From Miniimonas arenae (GTDB lineage Bacteria > Actinomycetota > Actinomycetes > Actinomycetales > Beutenbergiaceae), in NCBI RefSeq assembly GCF_006351005.1, contig NZ_VENP01000015.1:1-60969 (forward strand): 60,969 nt of DNA. Direction: 5' to 3'. Positions within the stretch are counted from its first letter, which is position 1, and every line of letters begins with the position of its first letter. The notes below the pieces were generated by a model that was given only the letters and a program-made list of their open reading frames with translations, did no database searches and had not been told where the DNA came from. The position numbers were made by a program, and so were the translations under genes. Positions 1-8,221 of the stretch are shown here, one piece after another.

Positions 1-19
1 CCGGCGCGCCGAGCGGGTC

Positions 20-2614
20 TCAGGCCCGCGACGTGGCCGGCTGCTCGCCGTCGTCCGCCGTTGCGGTGTCGCCGCCCGCGGCGTGCTTGCCGGCCGGCGA
101 CCGCTCGCCCTCGGGCGTGTGGTCGGGCGCGTGGTGGCGCCGCTCGAGCGACGCGCCCTCGACGTCGACGTCCGGCAGCAGCCGGTCCAGCCAGCGCGGC
201 AGCCACCACGCCTTCTCCCCGACGAGGTGCATGATCGCCGGCATCACGAGCATGCGCACGACGAACGCGTCCACGAGCACCCCGAACGCGAGGCCGAAGC
301 CGATCGGCCGGATGATCGCGGTGTGGGAGAAGATGAACCCGCCGAACACCGAGATCATGATGATCGCGGCGGCGGTGACGACGTGCCGGCCCGCGTGGAA
401 GCCCTCGGCGACGGCGCGCCGCGCGGGGGAGCCGTGCACGTACGCCTCACGCATGCCCGACGTGAGGAACAGCTGGTAGTCCATCGCCAGACCGAAGAGG
501 ATCCCGACGAGCAGGATCGGCAGGAAGCTGAGGATCGGCGCCGGGTCGTGGACGCCGAACACGTCCCCGAGCCAGCCCCACTGGTAGATCGCCGTGACGC
601 CGCCGAACGCGGCGAGCACCGAGAGCACGAACCCGCCCGTGGCGATGAGCGGCACCACGAGGGACCGGAACACCACCATGAGGATGAGCACCGACAGCCC
701 GACGACCACGACGAGGTAGAGCGGGAGCGCCGCGGAGAGCTTCTCCGAGACGTCGATGTTGCCGCTCGCGAAGCCCGCGACGCTGAGCGTGACGTCGTCG
801 TGCCCGTCGATCGAGAGGTCGCGCAGGGTGTGCACGAGGACCTCGGTCGACTCGCTGTTCGGGCCCTCCTGCGGGATCACCTGGAAGATCGCGAGCGAGC
901 CGTCCTCGGAGACGCCACCGGGCGCCACGGCCACGACGTCGTCCTGGGCCATGAGGTCGCCGACGATGTCCGCCTGGAGCACGGTCAGCCCGGCCTCGTC
1001 CAGCCCCGTCGGGATGTCCGCGACGACGACGAGCGGGCCGTTCACGCCCTCGCCGAACTCCTGCGCGGTGAGCGTGTAGGAGCGATACTGCGTGGAGTCG
1101 GTCGCCTCGGACGTGCCGTCGGGCAGGCCGAGCCGCATGGACGCGGCCGGGATCGCGACGATGCCGAGCACGGCGATGCCCGCGACGACGCGCAGCCACG
1201 CGCGGGGAGTGCTCATCGGGGCGACCTCGCCGTGCACGTGCGCGTGCCGGTCGGCGCGCTGCTTCCTGGGCAGCAGGCGCAGGCCCGCCAGGCCCAGCAG
1301 CGCGGGCGTGAGGGTCACGGCCACGAGCACCGCGATGACGACGCACGCCGCCGCGACGGTGCCCATCAGGCCGAGGAACGGGATCCCCGTGAGGTTGAGG
1401 GCGAGCAGCGCGATGACCACGGTCGAGCCGGCGAACACCACGGCGTTGCCGGACGTGCCGTTCGCGAGCCCGATCGACTCGTGCACGTCGGCGCCCTCGC
1501 GCAGCTGGCGCCGGTGCCTGTTGAGGATGAAGAGCGCGTAGTCGATCCCCACCGCGAGGCCGAGCATCACGCCGAGGATCGGCGTCACCGACATCATGTC
1601 GACCACGCCGGACAGCGCCAGCGCGCCGGCCGCGCCGACACCGACCCCGACGAGCGCGGTGACGAGCGGCAGGCCCGCACCGATCAGCGTGCCGAGCATG
1701 ACGAACAGGACGATGCCGGCGATCGCGACGCCGATGACCTCCGAGACGCCGCCGAGGGCCGGGAGGGTCTGGGTCAGCTCGTTGGAGAAGTCGGCCTCGA
1801 CGCCGGACGCGGGCAGGTCGGCGGCCTCGACGGCGTCGACGACGGCGCCCTTGGTGTCCGGGTCCACCTCGATCGCCGGGAGGCTGAACTGGACCGACGC
1901 GACCGCGGCGGAGCCGTCCTCGGAGACGGTGCGCAGACCGCTCGCGGCGTCGATGAGCTGCTGCCCGGCCGTCAGCGCCGGCTGCGCGGCGTCGAGCTGG
2001 GCGAACGTGGCGTCGAGCACCTGCTGCTGGCTGTCCAGCTCCGCCGCACCGGCGTCGAGGACGGCCTGCTGCGCGTCGAACGCGGCCTGCATCGTGACGA
2101 TGGTGCCGTCCGCCTCGGCAGCGGCCCGGGCGGCGTCGAGCGCGGCCTGGCCGGCCTCGGCATCGGCCCGCCCGGCGTCGAGCTGGGCCTGGCCCGCCTC
2201 GGCCTGGGTGCGGCCGTCGTCGGCCTGCGCCTGCTTGCTCTGCAGGTCGGCGGCCTGCGCCTCGCGGTCGGCCTCGGCCTGGAACGGGTCGACGACGCGC
2301 TGCACGCCGTCGAGCGCCGCGACGTCGGCGAGCGCGGCGCTGATGTCCGCGCGCTGGTCGTCGGTGAGCGCGCTGCCGTCGGCGGTGTGGAAGAGGATCG
2401 TGCCCGTGCCGCCGGAGGCGTCGGGGAACTCCGCCTGCAGGCGGTCGGTGACCTCCGCCGTCGCCGTCCCCGGGATGGTGACGGAGGAGCTGAGCGTGCC
2501 GCCGAACGCGAGATAGGACCCTCCCGCGACGAGGAGCGCCAGCAGCCACGCGACGATCGCGCGCCACGGGTGCAGGGACGAACCCTTGCCCAGGCGGTAC
2601 AACAGCTCGGCCAT
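20..2614 (-). CDS. MMPL/RND family transporter
   Basis: This 864-residue protein has the MMPL layout: a first membrane helix at about residues 18-38, a large extracytoplasmic loop, a block of helices at about 290-460, a second loop and a last helix block at about 640-800. MMPL proteins are proton-driven exporters of lipids or hydrophobic compounds in the cytoplasmic membrane. The first loop carries an alanine/glutamine-rich, heptad-like stretch at about residues 111-225 (repeats of the form AGQAxLDAG) that should form a long coiled coil. The ATG is preceded by GAGGAG at 7 nt spacing. The gene is monocistronic in this window. Its substrate cannot be told from sequence. The family call is firm. 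Confidence 0.93.
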   Translation of the reverse strand: MAELLYRLGKGSSLHPWRAIVAWLLALLVAGGSYLAFGGTLSSSVTIPGTATAEVTDRLQAEFPDASGGTGTILFHTADGSALTDDQRADISAALADVAALDGVQRVVDPFQAEADREAQAADLQSKQAQADDGRTQAEAGQAQLDAGRADAEAGQAALDAARAAAEADGTIVTMQAAFDAQQAVLDAGAAELDSQQQVLDATFAQLDAAQPALTAGQQLIDAASGLRTVSEDGSAAVASVQFSLPAIEVDPDTKGAVVDAVEAADLPASGVEADFSNELTQTLPALGGVSEVIGVAIAGIVLFVMLGTLIGAGLPLVTALVGVGVGAAGALALSGVVDMMSVTPILGVMLGLAVGIDYALFILNRHRRQLREGADVHESIGLANGTSGNAVVFAGSTVVIALLALNLTGIPFLGLMGTVAAACVVIAVLVAVTLTPALLGLAGLRLLPRKQRADRHAHVHGEVAPMSTPRAWLRVVAGIAVLGIVAIPAASMRLGLPDGTSEATDSTQYRSYTLTAQEFGEGVNGPLVVVADIPTGLDEAGLTVLQADIVGDLMAQDDVVAVAPGGVSEDGSLAIFQVIPQEGPNSESTEVLVHTLRDLSIDGHDDVTLSVAGFASGNIDVSEKLSAALPLYLVVVVGLSVLILMVVFRSLVVPLIATGGFVLSVLAAFGGVTAIYQWGWLGDVFGVHDPAPILSFLPILLVGILFGLAMDYQLFLTSGMREAYVHGSPARRAVAEGFHAGRHVVTAAAIIMISVFGGFIFSHTAIIRPIGFGLAFGVLVDAFVVRMLVMPAIMHLVGEKAWWLPRWLDRLLPDVDVEGASLERRHHAPDHTPEGERSPAGKHAAGGDTATADDGEQPATSRA

Positions 2615-2760
2615 ATGTGTGCTCCTCGCGTCGGGGGGCCGCGGCGCGGGGGACTCACGCGCCGGACAGAAGCGGATTAACAGTATCCGTATTCAGTCTA
2701 CGTCGACTCGCGCGGTGCTTCGAGATCGGGCTGCGGTGGCGCGCGTCACAACACGTCCGC
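2615..2760 (-). promoter_or_regulatory. Upstream region of the MMPL gene with an operator-like inverted repeat
   Basis: This is an AT-richer stretch in an otherwise GC-rich window. It holds an imperfect inverted repeat GGATTAACAGTATCC at 2674-2688 (arms GGAT/ATCC), followed by a partial copy TATCCGTAT. Such repeats before MMPL genes are often TetR-type operators, but no regulator gene is adjacent here. The promoter assignment is inference. Confidence 0.3.
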
Positions 2761-4068
2761 TCAGCCCGCGGGGGTGCCCTCACCGCCGTGGTCGGCACGA
2801 CCGCCGTGTCCGGGGTCCGCGAGCATGGGGGAGGCGACCAGCTCGTGGCGCCGCAGGTAGGTGTTGCCGACCGCCTGGATCGTGGCGGCGACCGGCAGGG
2901 CGAGGAACGCGCCGAGCGCTCCGAAAACGGCCCCGAACGCGAGCACGGCCACGAAGCTCACCGCGGGGTTCATCTCGAGCGCCTGGGCGGACACCTTGGG
3001 GGAGAGGTAGAGGTTCTCCACCTGCTGGTAGGCGATGACGAACGCGACGACGACGAGCGCCGTCGTCAGGCCGTTCGAGGTCAGGGCGACGACGGCGGGC
3101 AGCGCCCCGCCGAGGTAGGTCCCGATGGTCGGGACGAACTGGGAGACCAGGCCGGTGAAGAGGGCGAGCGGCAGTGCGTAGGGCACGCGGGCGATGAGCA
3201 GGAAGATCCCGGTCGCGACCGTGCAGAACGCCGCGAGCACGACGCGGGAGCTGATGAAGTCGGACACCTTCGCCTGGGTGATCTCCCACAGCCGCAGCAC
3301 CTCGGTCTGCCGGTTCGGTGTGAGGTAGCGGCAGATCGCGGCGCGGAACCGCGGCCCGGCGGCGAGCAGGTAGTAGGTCACGAGGCCGATCGTCAGGGCG
3401 GCGAAGACACCGCTGACGAGCGTGACCCCGACGAGCAGGGCGCCGGAGGCGACGTCCTGGCCCCACTGCGACACGATCTCGTCGAGCACCTCGTCCGAGC
3501 CCGGCACGACGACGTCGAAGTGACCCTCGATCCAGGCCGTGACGCTCGCGTAGGCCTCGGGGATCGCACCGAAGAGCTCAATGAGCTGTTGCACGAACAG
3601 GTTGCCGAAGAGCGCCATGACGACGATCACCACGACGATCGTGCCGAGCAGCGCGACCGCGGCCGCGGCACCCCGGCGCCAGCCGTGCCGCACCAGGCCG
3701 AGCACCATCGGCTCGAGCGCGAGGGCGACGAAGAAGGCGATGAGCAGGTTCACCAGGAGCCCGCTCAGCGAGGACATGGCGTTCCAGACGCCGATCGCGA
3801 CGAAGACCGTCAGGGCCGCCATCGCCAGCGCGCGCGGCAGCCAGCGGGGCGGGCGGTTCGCGGTGGGGTCGGCGTGCCGCGCGGGCTCCTCCGCGGGCAG
3901 CTCGTGGGGTGGCAGCGCGCGCGTGCCCTTCTCGGTGGCGGCCGTGTCGCGCTCGGCCCTGCCCGCCCGTCGCGTCCGCGCCGGCCACAGGTGGCGGCGG
4001 GCCTCGAGGTCCTCGGCGACGGCGCGCTCGACCCGGTCGTTCGTGCCGTCGCCGTCCGCGCCGCTCAT
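2761..4068 (-). CDS. AI-2E family transporter (putative permease)
   Basis: This 435-residue polytopic membrane protein belongs to the AI-2E/PerM family, whose members include autoinducer-2 exporters and Na+/H+ antiporters. The N-terminal ~90 residues are hydrophilic, then hydrophobic helices alternate with a soluble loop, and the C-terminal half has the family's LPLALFTGLVSQFVPTIG segment, with the conserved PTIG near residue 320. Residues AVFGALGAFLALPVAA near the end form the last re-entrant/helix region. The ATG at 4068 has no Shine-Dalgarno but is preceded 6 nt upstream by CATGAT, so a leaderless start is possible. The stop of the upstream oxidase lies only 7 bp away. The actual substrate is unknown. 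Confidence 0.9.
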   Translation of the reverse strand: MSGADGDGTNDRVERAVAEDLEARRHLWPARTRRAGRAERDTAATEKGTRALPPHELPAEEPARHADPTANRPPRWLPRALAMAALTVFVAIGVWNAMSSLSGLLVNLLIAFFVALALEPMVLGLVRHGWRRGAAAAVALLGTIVVVIVVMALFGNLFVQQLIELFGAIPEAYASVTAWIEGHFDVVVPGSDEVLDEIVSQWGQDVASGALLVGVTLVSGVFAALTIGLVTYYLLAAGPRFRAAICRYLTPNRQTEVLRLWEITQAKVSDFISSRVVLAAFCTVATGIFLLIARVPYALPLALFTGLVSQFVPTIGTYLGGALPAVVALTSNGLTTALVVVAFVIAYQQVENLYLSPKVSAQALEMNPAVSFVAVLAFGAVFGALGAFLALPVAATIQAVGNTYLRRHELVASPMLADPGHGGRADHGGEGTPAG

Positions 4069-4075
4069 GCGGCCA

Positions 4076-5485
4076 TCATGCCCGAAGGCCGACCCGGCGC
4101 AGGAGGGGTCCGGCGAACACGCCGTCGGGGTCGTACCTCAGGAACAGGTCCACCTGGTCGGCCCACCGCGGGTAGTGCGCGGCGAGGCCGGCAGGGTCGG
4201 GGTCGGCGAAGAGCTTGCCCCAGTGCGGACGTGGCGCGTACGGGGCGAGCGCCTCCTCCAGGCGCGGCAGGACGCCGGGGACGCGGGAGTCCTGACGCCA
4301 CGTGGTGTGCAGCCCGACGGTGTCGCGCCCGTAGGCGCCCGAGAGCCACAGGTCGTCCGCCGCCATGCTGCGCAGCTCGCTCACCAGCACGAGGTCGCGG
4401 GCCTCGGCGAGGACCGGCGCCGCGGCGCGGATCGCGTCGGCTGCGGCCTCGCGGGGCAGCAGGTACTCGCTCTGCAGCTCGGCGCCCGCCGACGGGGTGA
4501 ACTCGAGCCGGAAGTGCGGCAGGCGGGCGAACCAGGGTCCGGGCTCACCGAGCTGGGGCGTGCACGCCACCGGGTCGCCGTCGGGCAGCGGGTGGCGCGG
4601 TCCGTCCGCGTCCCGGCCGCCGAGGCCGCTGAGGTCGTCCAGCGAGGTGCGGTCGCCGAGGTCGCGGGCCGCCGCGCCCGGATCGGCATCGGTCCGCTGC
4701 TTGCGCCACACCGCGGCGCGGCCGTCCCACCGGGTGAACACGCTCACGCTCGTCGCGCCGGCGAACACCGCGTCGAGGTGGGCGAGCACGCCGTCGAGCG
4801 CCACGTCGTCGCGCACGGTCTGGGCGACCTCGTACGTGGGCTCGACGGCGAGCGTCACCGTGAGCACGAGGCCGAGCCCGCCGAGGGCGACCACCGCGCC
4901 GGCGAAGTCGGGATCGCCGCGGTGCAGGGCGCGCACGTCGCCCTGGGCGGTGAGCAGCTCGAGGCCGACGACGGCGCCCGCGAGCGTGCGGATCGCGTCG
5001 CCCGAGCCGTGGGTCGCCGTCGTGACGGCGCCGACGACGCTGATGTGGGGGAGCGAGGCGAGCGCCGCGAGGGCGTAGCCGCGCTCGTGCAGCCACGGCC
5101 CGAGGCGACCGTAGGTGGTGCCGGCGGACACGGTGACGGTGGCCGCGCCGTCGGGCGCGACGGCGAGCACCGGCTCGCGCTCGAGGTGGGTCAGCGTGAC
5201 GAGGGCGCCGTCGGAGTCGACCAGGTCGTTGAAGGAGTGCCGGCTGCCCACCGCGCGGACCGGCTCGCCGCTGGTGACCAGGCGCGCGAGCGCCTCGAGC
5301 GTGCGCGGCGCGAGCAGCGCGCGGCCCCCGTAGGTGCGGTGCCCCGCCCAGGCGCGCGGGACGGGCAGGACGTCGACCTCGTCCGCCGCCGTGGGCCCGG
5401 TCACCCGGCCGTGGTCGCCGGGCGCGGGCGGCTCGGCGGCGGGGGCGAGCGAGTCGGGCACGAGGGCGGCGGGGTCGTGGGTCAC
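4076..5485 (-). CDS. FAD-linked sugar-1,4-lactone oxidase-like protein (VAO family)
   Basis: This protein of about 469 residues is in the vanillyl-alcohol-oxidase flavoprotein superfamily. The N-terminal FAD-binding domain shows the VGSRHSFN motif, where the histidine typically carries FAD covalently, followed by VTVSAGTTYGRLGPWLHERG and a GAVTTATHGSG motif. The C-terminal part (HYPRWADQVDLFLRYDPDGVF) matches the ALO domain of D-arabinono-1,4-lactone oxidase and L-gulonolactone oxidase. It should oxidise a sugar lactone or alditol with O2 or another acceptor. I chose the GTG at 5485 because CAGGCT sits 7 nt upstream, a leaderless arrangement repeated elsewhere here; the open frame extends upstream only through low-complexity sequence. 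It is 7 bp from the AI-2E gene. Confidence 0.85.
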   Translation of the reverse strand: MTHDPAALVPDSLAPAAEPPAPGDHGRVTGPTAADEVDVLPVPRAWAGHRTYGGRALLAPRTLEALARLVTSGEPVRAVGSRHSFNDLVDSDGALVTLTHLEREPVLAVAPDGAATVTVSAGTTYGRLGPWLHERGYALAALASLPHISVVGAVTTATHGSGDAIRTLAGAVVGLELLTAQGDVRALHRGDPDFAGAVVALGGLGLVLTVTLAVEPTYEVAQTVRDDVALDGVLAHLDAVFAGATSVSVFTRWDGRAAVWRKQRTDADPGAAARDLGDRTSLDDLSGLGGRDADGPRHPLPDGDPVACTPQLGEPGPWFARLPHFRLEFTPSAGAELQSEYLLPREAAADAIRAAAPVLAEARDLVLVSELRSMAADDLWLSGAYGRDTVGLHTTWRQDSRVPGVLPRLEEALAPYAPRPHWGKLFADPDPAGLAAHYPRWADQVDLFLRYDPDGVFAGPLLRRVGLRA

Positions 5486-5586
5486 GCCGGTCAGCCTGCC
5501 ACGGGGTGTGGCGGCGTGGGTGGGCGGAGGCGTGAGGAGTGGGGGCGTGGTGCGAGACAGGCGTGGTGCGGGAGGGTACGCGTGGC

Positions 5587-5656
5587 GCCGGCCTTGCGCG
5601 AGCGGGCGCCCTGCGCGTGCCGCCGGCCTTGCGCGAGCGCGCGCCCTGCGCGCGCC
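5587..5656. repeat. Two tandem 35-bp repeats
   Basis: Two nearly identical head-to-tail 35-bp units (5587-5621 and 5622-5656) begin with GCCGGCCTTGCGCGAGCG. They lie upstream of the lactone-oxidase gene in non-coding sequence. No function is evident. Confidence 0.6.
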
Positions 5657-5660
5657 GCCG

Positions 5661-6218
5661 TCGACATGCACCCGCGTTGACTCGTGGGACAGGTAGTTGA
5701 CCTGGTTGAGTCACGTGGGTGTTCGAACACAGTTCGAACTGGCCCTCCGTGCTCCTGACTTGAGCGCCTCGTGGAGTCCCGTTCACATGACATGACCGTG
5801 CAACAAGTTGATCCGCCTCCGGTCGTCCGATCGCGGCGGCAGTAGTCAGCACCTCTGCGCGCCGGGCGGTACCGAGCCGGCGGCTGGGGAGAATGGACGG
5901 GCAACCATCTCCTCGGACCCTCGACGCTCTCACGCGCGGTCCACACGGCCAGGCAGTACTCCCGCACGAGCAAGCTCGCCAACGACGTCTGGGCGACCGT
6001 CGATCAGCCTCGCGGCCCGTTCGAGCCGAACGAGTACGGCGACGTGATCGTGCCGATGACGATCCCGCGCCGGTTGGACTGCATCCTGGCTCACGACCCG
6101 TGAGATCACCTGGGACCGCGCTGAGCGCGACCTTCGCGAGGAACTGCGCGAGGCGATGATCACGAAGCAGACGGGGCTGACGTTCTTGTCGACGTGCAGC
6201 CACGTTGACTCGCGCGAC
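5661..6218. repeat. Imperfect 30-bp direct repeats flanking a gene remnant
   Basis: The sequences at 5661-5690 and 6189-6218 match at 25 of 30 positions, sharing the core CGTTGACTCG. Both read on the plus strand as the tail of a protein (STC-x-x-VDS-x-D followed by a stop within 2 codons). They bracket the decayed HsdM remnant, which could reflect duplication of a gene end or a recombination scar. Between them, at 5721-5739, are two GTTCGAAC palindromes 3 bp apart. Confidence 0.5.
5882..6103 (+). pseudogene. Remnant of a type I restriction-modification methyltransferase gene (hsdM N-terminus)
   Basis: The plus strand reads without stops through about 73 codons ending in TGA at 6101-6103. The last ~45 residues (SKLANDVWATVDQPRG, then EYGDVIVPMTIPRRLDCIL) resemble the N-terminal region of HsdM, where family members have a VWSxADLLRG stretch followed by EYGKVILPMTVLRRLDCVL. 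No start codon with a Shine-Dalgarno is visible, and the methyltransferase catalytic domain (DPxGGSG, NPPF motifs) is absent. This is the debris of a type I system rather than a working gene. The HsdM assignment rests on one motif and is recognised from memory. Confidence 0.5.
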
Positions 6219-6224
6219 AACTAG
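6102..6224 (+). pseudogene. Tail fragment of an unidentified protein
   Basis: Overlapping the stop of the HsdM remnant, another frame reads 40 sensible residues (EITWDRAERDLREELREAMI, then KQTGLTFLSTCSHVDSRDN) to a TAG at 6222-6224. The helical charged segment and end look protein-like, and the end is mirrored at 5661-5690. I do not recognise the family. It has no plausible start and is probably a gene fragment. From 6225 to 6330 I see nothing identifiable. Confidence 0.3.
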
Positions 6225-6330
6225 CACCGAGCCCGGGGCGCTTCAGGAGATTGCCCAGCTGCGACGCCCGCCGCGGGCGTCGTCCACGGGAACGACGCGG
6301 CCGCGGCGCCCACACGTGACTCGAACGCCG

Positions 6331-6738
6331 TCACCAATCCGAGTCAACGGTAATCTCGTCTCCCGACGTCACGTCGAGCAGGGTCCGCTCACCCAAGGGG
6401 GCCTGCAGTCGAACCTCGACCATGTCCATACAATCTCCGCTGCCCGGACCGCCGATGGTGCGGGTGGAGACAACCGCTACCTCCACCGCGTCCTCCTGCT
6501 CGTCAAGGAGATCGACCTCGGGCTCATCGCCGCATGAACCGACCGCCAGGGCCAACACGTCCGACTGGAGAAGTACTGCCTGGCTAACGGGTACCCGGTC
6601 GCGCCAGGAGACCCCCCGGGTCAGGAAGAGCACCGCGGTGGCCACCACGGCCAAGACCATCAGGATGGCAACACCCCACCTCAGCAGGCGTCGCCGGCGA
6701 GTCGAGCCAGCCTTGCTGCGTGGGACCTTCGAGGACAT
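6331..6738 (-). CDS. Small single-pass membrane protein coupled to the serine protease
   Basis: This 135-residue protein has a basic N-terminus (SKAGSTRRRRLLRW), one hydrophobic helix at about residues 21-40 and an acidic extracytoplasmic domain with two cysteines (SCGDEP and GDCMD). The start codon overlaps the stop of the upstream protease (TGATG), so translation is probably coupled. I do not recognise the family. Its position and topology suggest an accessory or anchoring partner of the secreted protease, which is inference only. Confidence 0.75.
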   Translation of the reverse strand: MSSKVPRSKAGSTRRRRLLRWGVAILMVLAVVATAVLFLTRGVSWRDRVPVSQAVLLQSDVLALAVGSCGDEPEVDLLDEQEDAVEVAVVSTRTIGGPGSGDCMDMVEVRLQAPLGERTLLDVTSGDEITVDSDW

Positions 6739-8018
6739 CAGTTGGTGGCGATGTAGATGCCAAGGGCGTCATCGATCCGATCGGCACGCGCGAACTGATC
6801 TCGGTCGAACGGCGCGAACGGGTCGTACCTCCAACCCGAGTGCAGACCGTAAGCGGTGTTGCCCCAGTAGATCGGGCCGCCACTGTCACCTGGCCCCGCA
6901 AGGCGCGCGCCCATCTGCACCAGGTTGCACATGCTGTCCCGGCAGTCACCGAGCAGGCGCACCTCCTGGCAGCTCGCGTGGTTGGTCGCCCCGTTCTTGC
7001 ACAGGGTCTGACCGACCGTCGGTGCTCCAATGCCGGAAACGTCTCGAAGGGTCGTCTCGGTCACGGTCGCAGAGCCTGCGTAGAAGTCGTCCGCGTGGGC
7101 AACCCCTCCAGTGTGCCACTGGAAGTCACCATAGGTGCCCTGGTGCCCGCCCTGATAGGTGAGTGCGTACCCGTCGTCACTCTGGGAGTTGCCGCAGTGA
7201 CCAGCAGTTGCGACGCCTCGCGTCCCGCTCGTAGCGCTCGATGCCCTGGTCCCGAAGCCGGAGGTGCAGCCCGAGAGCACCTCACCTCCGTAGTGATAGC
7301 CCGCGCTGTCGTCGCCGCCGAGGGTTGCGCCCTGCGTGATGGTCACCGCAGCGGCGATGTCGGAGTCGCCTGTCGACACCGCAGCGAGGGCACCCTGGGC
7401 CGCCTCCTCCAGATCGAGGGCCAGCGACACCTTCTGCGGATCGGCCAGGACGACGGTGCTCACGATCGTGCGCGTGTCGGCATCAAACGACGTGGCAGCT
7501 TGGAGGACGCCGGGAGAACCGTAGATCGCGTAGTGGACATTCTCGATCGACCTCTCCAGCTCACGCTCCGAGTAGCCCTCGTCAGCGCGGAGCTCGACCT
7601 CGACGGCGGGCGCCGTCCTCTCGAACGCGTCCAGCACGACGCCTACGTCTGGTGCGGGGCCCTTGAACGAGATCCAGGCGTGGAACGCATCGACGATCTC
7701 CGCGCTTGTGAACGACTCGGGATGCGCTCTCCTCATCGTGTCGACCACCAACGCGAAGTTGTCGTTCCAGGCGTAGCGGGTGATCGCCTCGTCCAGCGAG
7801 ATGCCGTTCTGCTCCGCCACCAACCTCAAGTCCTGCATCTCGGCCGCGCTGATCGAGTCGTCGATCCGTAGCGCGGGAACATTCGGGACATCCGCAGGCT
7901 GAGCTCCGACGACGGGTCTCGCAGCGCCCTCGGCGTGAGCGATGGAACCCAGAAGCACCAGACTCCCGGCGGCGATGCACGTCGCAAGGGCTCGGAATGT
8001 CTGGAAGCAACTCATCAT
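6738..8018 (-). CDS. Secreted S1-family (trypsin/streptogrisin-like) serine protease
   Basis: This 426-residue protein has a signal peptide (hydrophobic residues about 10-28, AHA cleavage-like site), a long acidic pro-region to about residue 230 and a C-terminal chymotrypsin-fold domain. Visible catalytic elements are TAGHC (His274), a candidate Asp near 298 (GTYGDFQWH) and GPGDSGGP (Ser379). Cysteine pairs (C251/C275, C340/C350, C359/C364) fit secreted disulfides. It resembles alpha-lytic-protease and streptogrisin-type enzymes with a foldase pro-region. AGGAG precedes the first ATG by 5 nt; the second ATG follows immediately. A strong promoter lies at 8048-8076. Substrate is not predictable. 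Confidence 0.9.
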   Translation of the reverse strand: MMSCFQTFRALATCIAAGSLVLLGSIAHAEGAARPVVGAQPADVPNVPALRIDDSISAAEMQDLRLVAEQNGISLDEAITRYAWNDNFALVVDTMRRAHPESFTSAEIVDAFHAWISFKGPAPDVGVVLDAFERTAPAVEVELRADEGYSERELERSIENVHYAIYGSPGVLQAATSFDADTRTIVSTVVLADPQKVSLALDLEEAAQGALAAVSTGDSDIAAAVTITQGATLGGDDSAGYHYGGEVLSGCTSGFGTRASSATSGTRGVATAGHCGNSQSDDGYALTYQGGHQGTYGDFQWHTGGVAHADDFYAGSATVTETTLRDVSGIGAPTVGQTLCKNGATNHASCQEVRLLGDCRDSMCNLVQMGARLAGPGDSGGPIYWGNTAYGLHSGWRYDPFAPFDRDQFARADRIDDALGIYIATN

Positions 8019-8047
8019 GACTCCTTCGTCATATATCCAGATCGGCG

Positions 8048-8076
8048 AGAGTACTCAGCCAGAACTCGGGAGTCAA
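8048..8076 (-). promoter_or_regulatory. Sigma70-type promoter of the protease operon
   Basis: Reading the minus strand, TTGACT (-35, 8071-8076) and TACTCT (-10, 8048-8053) are separated by exactly 17 bp. They lie about 30 bp upstream of the protease start, leaving a short leader with an AGGAG ribosome-binding site. From 8077 to 8221 I see no gene. Confidence 0.65.
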
Positions 8077-8221
8077 CGGTCCTGTGGAACGACGTCGCTG
8101 CGGATCCCGGTCGCGGGTCGACTGTGCAACCGAGTCGGTGTGCGGCGTCGTCGCGGCGTTCGCGCAAGCCACGATCGCGCCCCGCGAAGGGCGTCACGAC
8201 GACTTCTCGACAGCCGCCGGC

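Noticed and set aside
83-4500. Long plus-strand frames opposite the first MMPL and AI-2E genes
   Set aside because: They are Arg/His/Asp-rich shadow frames caused by strong third-position GC in the minus-strand genes.
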